This document shows, in pieces, positions 60,091 through 64,000 of a stretch of DNA of 64,000 nucleotides. A model generated the notes under the pieces. That model saw only the letters and a program-made list of their open reading frames with translations. It had not been told where the DNA came from and ran no database searches. This DNA is from DATKFM01 sp046154965 (GTDB taxonomy: Bacteria > Pseudomonadota > Alphaproteobacteria > Dongiales > Dongiaceae), in the NCBI GenBank assembly GCA_046154965.1, contig JBJXDY010000112.1, positions 47,219-111,218 on the forward strand, written 5' to 3'. Within the stretch, counting starts at the first letter, position 1, and every line of letters begins with the position of its first letter. The position numbers and the translations under genes were made by a program.

Positions 60091-61295
60091 CGCAACTCCG
60101 CCGCCTCCACCGCATAGATCTCCGGCAGATGCTGCGCCAGCGGCTGCCAGCGGTCGCCCTCGTTGCGGCTCATCCAGAGTTCGCCGCTGGTGGTGCCGAA
60201 ATAGAGGCCGACGGGATCGCGCGCGTCCGCCGTCATCGCCTGGCGCTTCACCGTCCACCAGGCCTGGCCCTTGGGCAGGCCGGCATCCAGGCGTTTCCAG
60301 CTCTTGCCGCCATTGCGGGTGACGAAGGCGCCGGGCTTGCCGTCGGGGCAGGTGCGCGGCCAGACCGCGGTGCCGTCCATCGGGAACACCCAGACGGTAT
60401 CGGCATCGCGGGGATGCACCACCATGGGGAAGCCGATGTCGCCGACCTTCTTCGGCATGGCGTTGCCGATGCGCTCCCACTTCGTCGAGGGGCGGTCGAG
60501 GCGGTAGATGCCGCAATGGTTCTGCTGATAGAGCCGGTCCGGATTGCTGGGGCAGAGCCGCATGCAATGGGGATCGTGGAAAGTGGGCGTGCCGGCGTCG
60601 AAGCCTTCGACCACCTCCATGCCCTGGATCATGACCTTCCAGGTCTTGCCGCCGTCGGTGGATTCATGCACGCCGCCGCCGGACATGCCGAAATAGAGAT
60701 GCTGGGGATCGCGGGGATCGACGATGATCGAATGCATCTTCGGCCCGTCGGGCGTGCCGTCCTGAACCGAGCCCATCCAGACGCGGTATTGCGGATCGTC
60801 GTTGATGCCTGAGAAGGGCTCCCAGGTGACACCGCCGTCCTGCGAACGGAACAGCCCTTGCGGCGAGGTGCCGGCGTACCAGACATCGGGCTCGCTCTCG
60901 TGGGCGGGCGTGAGCCAGAAGGTGTGATCGACGCTGCGGCCGGGCTTGCCGTTCGCCGTCTTGGCGAAGGCGGGCGGGCGCTTGGCTTCCTTCCAGCTCT
61001 TGCCGAAATCGGTGGAGCGGAACACCGTGGGGCCGAGATGCCCGGTCTTCGCCGCCGCCAGCAGCGTGCGGCCGTCGCGGGGGTCGAGCATCATGTGATT
61101 GATGGTATGGCCAAGGAAATGCGGTCCGTCGGCGCGCCAGGTCTTGCGCTGGGCGTTGCCGTGATAGAGCCATGCGCCCTTGCGGGTTGCGACCATGACC
61201 AGCACCCGGCGCGCCGCGGCGCTGCGCGCGCGCGGCTTCGCCGCATTCTTCCGCGCTTTGGTTTTTCCTGAGGAATTCCGGAGGCCACGCGCCAT
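60087..61295 (-). CDS. Sialidase/BNR-type beta-propeller protein
   Basis: A 402-residue propeller made of S-x-D-x-G-x-x-W (Asp-box) blades: FRSTDFGKSWKE, FRSQDGGVTWEP, HESTDGGKTWKV, VTRNGGKSWKRL and WMSRNEGDRWQPL are clear. A basic, disordered N-terminus (about 40 residues) precedes it, with no signal peptide. The start MARGLRN has GAAGGAGC upstream. Catalytic sialidase residues are not evident, so I do not call an enzyme. It is coupled to the MoaD-like gene; that pairing recurs in other bacteria as far as I recall, and suggests a joint role. Confidence 0.82.
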   Translation of the reverse strand: MARGLRNSSGKTKARKNAAKPRARSAAARRVLVMVATRKGAWLYHGNAQRKTWRADGPHFLGHTINHMMLDPRDGRTLLAAAKTGHLGPTVFRSTDFGKSWKEAKRPPAFAKTANGKPGRSVDHTFWLTPAHESEPDVWYAGTSPQGLFRSQDGGVTWEPFSGINDDPQYRVWMGSVQDGTPDGPKMHSIIVDPRDPQHLYFGMSGGGVHESTDGGKTWKVMIQGMEVVEGFDAGTPTFHDPHCMRLCPSNPDRLYQQNHCGIYRLDRPSTKWERIGNAMPKKVGDIGFPMVVHPRDADTVWVFPMDGTAVWPRTCPDGKPGAFVTRNGGKSWKRLDAGLPKGQAWWTVKRQAMTADARDPVGLYFGTTSGELWMSRNEGDRWQPLAQHLPEIYAVEAAELR

Positions 61296-61413
61296 TGTCC
61301 GCTCCTTCGCCGTGATTGCCTGTGCTGCCGCGCCGCAAGCGGCGCGCCTGTTGCTCAACCCGAAACACTCTCGGGCCGTTCCAGTTCCGATTGGTAGCTG
61401 CGCTGTTTCGTAA

Positions 61414-61429
61414 TTAACCGTTCAGTTAA
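61414..61429. promoter_or_regulatory. Inverted repeat upstream of the propeller-MoaD operon
   Basis: TTAAC (61414-61418) and GTTAA (61425-61429) form an inverted repeat with a six-base spacer, 119 bases before the propeller start in an AT-rich patch. This shape is typical of TetR-type operators. It also faces the MarC stop, so control of the minus-strand propeller gene is more likely. No regulator gene is adjacent. Confidence 0.35.
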
Positions 61430-61462
61430 ATACAAACTCCCTGGGGTTCTGTCAAGCCGGCG

Positions 61463-62116
61463 TCAGGGGCCGGCGACAAAGGGCAGGTTGGCGATGCCGT
61501 TGGTCAGGATCTGTACGCCCAGGCAGAGCAGGATGAAGGCCGAGAGGCGCATGAAGGCGTCGGTGCCGGTCTCGCCCAGGCGGCGCAGCAAGCCGGCGGC
61601 GAAGCGGTAGCTGAGATAGATCGTGCCGGCCACCGCGAGCGCCGCGAACACACCGCCGGCGGCCGTCCAGAGAATCCGATCGCTCCCGGCGGCCTGGGTG
61701 CCCAAGGTAATTGCCACGGAAATCGTCCCAGGCCCGACGGTCAACGGCATGGTCAAGGGAAAGAAGGCGCGGCGCATCATCGCCGCCTCGTCGGGGGCGG
61801 CGGCCTGCTGCTCGCGGGCGCGGGTGTCGTCGCCCTGCATCAGCAGCCGCCAGCCGGCCGCCATCACCACCAACCCGCCGCCGATCTGCACCGCCGTGAT
61901 GGTGAGGCCGAAGAAGGCGAGGATGTGGGAGCCGATGAACAGCGACACCGTCATCAGCACGAAGCCGCCGACGGCCACGCGCCAGGCGAGCCGCGCCCGG
62001 GTCTTCTTCGATGTATCGGCCGTCAGCCGCAGGAAGATGGGCGCCATGCCCAGCGGATTGACGATGGGAAACAAGCCGATGAAGACGGTCAGGAAACTGG
62101 CGGCGAGGGCGGTCAT
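61463..62116 (-). CDS. MarC/UPF0056-family membrane protein
   Basis: A 217-residue inner-membrane protein with six helices. FIGLFPIVNPLGMAPIFL near the N-terminus and FFPLTMPLTVGPGTISVAITLGT in the middle are the repeated N-P-x-G/P-x-G-P motifs of the MarC family; RLSAFILLCLGVQILTNGI ends the protein. Despite the name, MarC is not an established drug-resistance pump and its role is unknown. It is transcribed away from the ArsR-type gene at 62227. Confidence 0.9.
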   Translation of the reverse strand: MTALAASFLTVFIGLFPIVNPLGMAPIFLRLTADTSKKTRARLAWRVAVGGFVLMTVSLFIGSHILAFFGLTITAVQIGGGLVVMAAGWRLLMQGDDTRAREQQAAAPDEAAMMRRAFFPLTMPLTVGPGTISVAITLGTQAAGSDRILWTAAGGVFAALAVAGTIYLSYRFAAGLLRRLGETGTDAFMRLSAFILLCLGVQILTNGIANLPFVAGP

Positions 62117-62214
62117 TCAAGCTCCCGGAAACTGCGAAGGGCTGTGACGAATCTAAAGCAGGACGGCGCGGCCCGCATCCATGAACAGGGGCTTGCCGGG
62201 CCTGCGCGCCCGTG

Positions 62215-62226
62215 ATACTTAAGTAT
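62215..62226. promoter_or_regulatory. Perfect palindrome at the ArsR start
   Basis: ATACTTAAGTAT is a perfect 12-base palindrome directly abutting the ATG at 62227. Such a site just before an ArsR-type gene is likely the autorepressor operator. There is little room for a ribosome site, so the mRNA may be leaderless or begin at a GTG at 62212. Confidence 0.5.
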
Positions 62227-62580
62227 ATGCCTAACTATCAAACGCAACTCGATCTGATGTTTCACGCGCTGGCCGATCCCGGGCGGCGGGTGATGGTGGA
62301 GCGGCTGACCCGCGGGCCGGCTTCGGTCAGCGAACTGGCCGAGCCGCTGGACATGTCTCTGCCGGCGGTTGTGCAACATCTGCAGGTCCTGGAAGCGAGC
62401 GGCTTGGTGAAGTCGCAGAAGGTGGGGCGGGTGCGCACCTGCCGCATCGAGCCGGCGGCGCTGCGCAGTGCCGAGAAATGGATCGGCGAACGGCGCATGA
62501 TCTGGGAGCGCCGCCTCGACCGGCTCGGCGAGTACCTGGCCGCCACAACCGACGAACCGGTCAAAGGGAGGAAATCTTGA
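62227..62580 (+). CDS. ArsR-family winged-helix regulator
   Basis: A 117-residue regulator: QLDLMFHALADPGRRVMVERLTRGPASVSELAEPLDMSLPAVVQHLQVLEASGLV covers the wHTH, followed by GRVRTCRIEPAAL. No metal-binding cysteines are present. This branch regularly precedes an AHSA1/SRPBCC gene and acts as its repressor. The ATG follows a 12-base palindrome; a GTG 15 bases upstream is also in frame. Its stop overlaps the TTG of the next gene. Confidence 0.9.
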   Translation: MPNYQTQLDLMFHALADPGRRVMVERLTRGPASVSELAEPLDMSLPAVVQHLQVLEASGLVKSQKVGRVRTCRIEPAALRSAEKWIGERRMIWERRLDRLGEYLAATTDEPVKGRKS

Positions 62581-63041
62581 CCAAGCGTTCCGTGATCCAC
62601 AGCACATTCGTTCTCGAGCGGACCTATGACGCTCCGCCGGCGCGGGTGTTCAAGGCCTTTTCCGATATCGAGGCCAAGCGCCGCTGGTTCGCCGGCGTCG
62701 AGGGCTGGGAAACCGATGAGTACAAGCTCGACTTCCAGGTGGGTGGCAAGGAGATCTGGCGCGGCAGCCCGAAAGGCGGTCCGAAGATCCGCAACGACAC
62801 GATCTATCGCGACATCATTCCGGATGAGCGGATCATTCTCGCCTATGACATGTTCATCAATGAGAACAGGATATCGGTGTCGTTGCTGACAGTGCTGTTC
62901 AAGCCGGATGGCAAGGGCACGCGGCTGACGCTCACGGAGCAGGGCGCCTTCCTCGACGGTTTCGACGATCCGAAGATGCGGGAGTCCGGCTATGGCGGCA
63001 TGCTGACCAGACTTGGCGAAGAACTGAAACGCAAGAACTGA
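62577..63041 (+). CDS. SRPBCC/AHSA1-family protein
   Basis: A 154-residue helix-grip protein: FVLERTYDAPPARVFKAFSDIEAKRRWFAG at the N-terminus, YKLDFQVGGKEIWRG, and LTLTEQGAFLDG towards the end. TTG start with GGGAGG five bases upstream; it overlaps the ArsR stop by four bases (TTGA), so the two are coupled. The fold binds hydrophobic ligands. The ArsR-SRPBCC pair followed by a glutathione transferase suggests response to a lipophilic or electrophilic compound, which is inference. Confidence 0.88.
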   Translation: MTKRSVIHSTFVLERTYDAPPARVFKAFSDIEAKRRWFAGVEGWETDEYKLDFQVGGKEIWRGSPKGGPKIRNDTIYRDIIPDERIILAYDMFINENRISVSLLTVLFKPDGKGTRLTLTEQGAFLDGFDDPKMRESGYGGMLTRLGEELKRKN

Positions 63042-63051
63042 CGGATAAGTC

Positions 63052-63699
63052 ATGACGCTGAAGCTCTATCATCATCCGCTGTCGTCGTTCTGCATGAAGG
63101 CGCTCACGGCGCTGTATGAGAACGACACACCCTTCGAGGGCGTCATCGTCGATCTCGGCAACGAGGCGTCACGGGCGGCTTTCCTGAAGGTCTGGCCGAT
63201 CGGCAAATTTCCCGTGCTGCGCGACGAGGTGCGGGAGCGCACCGTTCCGGAATCCAGTATCATCATCGAGTATCTCGCGAAGCATTATCCCGGCAAATCG
63301 CAGTTGGTTCCCAGCGACGACGATCTCGCGCGGCAGACGCGCTTGAGCGACCGGTTCTTCGATCTCTATGTGCATGTGCCCATGCAGAGGATCGTCGCTG
63401 AAAGGCTCAGGCCGGCGGGGAAGGGAGATCCCTTCGGCCTGGAACAGGCAAAGACGCTGTTGCAGACCGCGCTCGGCATGGTCGAGCGGGATATGGCCGC
63501 AAAAACCTGGGCCATGGGAAATGCCTTCTCCATGGCCGACTGCGCGGCGGCGCCCGCGCTGTTCTACGCCGATCAGGTGATGCCCTTTGCCGACAGCCAT
63601 AAGAATGCTGCTGCCTATCTGAACAGGTTGAAAACGCGACCGTCCTTCGCGCGGGCGCTCAAGGAAGCGCAGCCTTACTGGCATATGTTCCCGAAGTAA
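63052..63699 (+). CDS. Glutathione S-transferase family protein
   Basis: A 215-residue GST. The thioredoxin-like N-domain reads LKLYHHPLSSFCMKALTALYEN with the Ser/Cys active site, then FPVL and PESSIIIEYLAKHYPG, whose E-S binds the gamma-glutamyl group. The helical C-domain has AMGNAFSMADCAAAPALFYAD. It lies ten bases after the SRPBCC gene, in the same unit. It would conjugate or reduce electrophilic compounds with glutathione. Confidence 0.9.
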   Translation: MTLKLYHHPLSSFCMKALTALYENDTPFEGVIVDLGNEASRAAFLKVWPIGKFPVLRDEVRERTVPESSIIIEYLAKHYPGKSQLVPSDDDLARQTRLSDRFFDLYVHVPMQRIVAERLRPAGKGDPFGLEQAKTLLQTALGMVERDMAAKTWAMGNAFSMADCAAAPALFYADQVMPFADSHKNAAAYLNRLKTRPSFARALKEAQPYWHMFPK

Positions 63700-63786
63700 C
63701 CTGCCGGTGCGGGGCTTGCCCGCCGCCGAATCCCTCCGCTAACATTGTCTGTGGATTTATCAGACAAATAGCGGGGGATTTGCGTC

Positions 63787-64000
63787 ATGGCCGGCCGTCT
63801 CATTCTCGTCACCGGCGCCACGGGCAAGGTGGGGCAGGCGTTCATGCATCGTCTGCTCAGTGATGCGGTCCATGGCCAGGACCGCATCCGCGCGCTCTGC
63901 CATAACCGAACGCTGCCGGAGACAACGCGGGTCGAAGTGGTGAAAGGCAGCATCGCCGACCGCGCGCTGGTGGCGCGGGCGATGGACGGGGTGAGCCATG
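63787..64000 (+). CDS. NAD-dependent epimerase/SDR-type protein (partial, cut by window end)
   Basis: The first 71 codons are present. GRLILVTGATGKVGQAFMHRLL is a Rossmann nucleotide-binding start of extended short-chain dehydrogenases (epimerase/NmrA type), followed by VRALCHNR-like IRALCHNRTL and VEVVKGSIADRALVARAM. The ATG is 87 bases after the GST stop. The catalytic region lies beyond the window, so the reaction cannot be judged. Confidence 0.8.
   Translation, partial: MAGRLILVTGATGKVGQAFMHRLLSDAVHGQDRIRALCHNRTLPETTRVEVVKGSIADRALVARAMDGVSH

Overview
The window is a GC-rich chromosomal stretch that looks like a Rhodospirillales-type alphaproteobacterium. The grounds are a MerR-type gene followed by tRNA-Pro(GGG), an rplM-rpsI pair, a full-consensus CtrA box, dense operons with ATGA overlaps, and dispersed GC-rich palindromic repeats. 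No integrase, transposase, CRISPR array or rRNA is visible. Functional names are read from motifs, lengths and context; no database search was run.

Layout. 1-900: MerR-type regulator, palindromic repeat, tRNA-Pro. 1452-6465: an accessory-looking block with lower GC (secreted heparin-lyase-like protein, class 3 lipase, coiled-coil protein plus lipoprotein pair, peptidoglycan-binding/L,D-transpeptidase-like protein). 6583-18940: an 11-gene minus-strand operon resembling aryl-polyene/xanthomonadin loci (flavin halogenase-like protein, ACP, membrane protein, AMP-ligase, two hotdog dehydratases, acyltransferase, LolA-like protein, MMPL exporter, KS, chain-length-factor-like KS, ketoreductase), followed by a Rieske oxygenase and an SDR relic, and flanked by a radical SAM gene and a GT2. 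20935-28196: a non-phosphorylative pentose or aldonate operon (dehydratase, xylose-dehydrogenase-like SDR, AraD1-type protein) continuous with a PotD/PotB/PotC-type transporter that has no ATPase gene, and a divergent IclR regulator.

28204-37600: small conserved genes, then a minus-strand run of special interest. A 75-codon gene (36897-37124) with a short leader and seven RHASASA-type repeats is followed by a terminator-like hairpin, a YcaO gene, an overlapping TfuA gene, an ECHDC3-like protein, a CoA-binding protein and an O-acetylhomoserine sulfhydrylase. YcaO plus TfuA is the established thioamidation pair, so the repeat peptide is a strong candidate for the precursor of an undescribed multi-core thioamidated peptide. 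Its DNA repeats differ almost only synonymously in this one frame, and a CtrA box lies upstream. A soluble TPR histidine kinase is encoded divergently.

39675-47107: patatin, 3-hydroxybutyrate dehydrogenase, GNAT, flavin reductase and alpha/beta hydrolase; a cytochrome b/diheme cytochrome c operon with a fusion protein; rplM-rpsI with a strong terminator. 47138-64000: an Fe-S flavoenzyme of the TMADH family; a branched-chain-amino-acid-type ABC operon with a fused LivG-LivF ATPase and a cysteine hydrolase; hydrolase, ketopantoate-reductase-like and transglutaminase-like genes; two small conserved proteins; a MoaD/beta-propeller pair; MarC; an ArsR-SRPBCC-GST operon; and the start of an epimerase gene cut by the window end.
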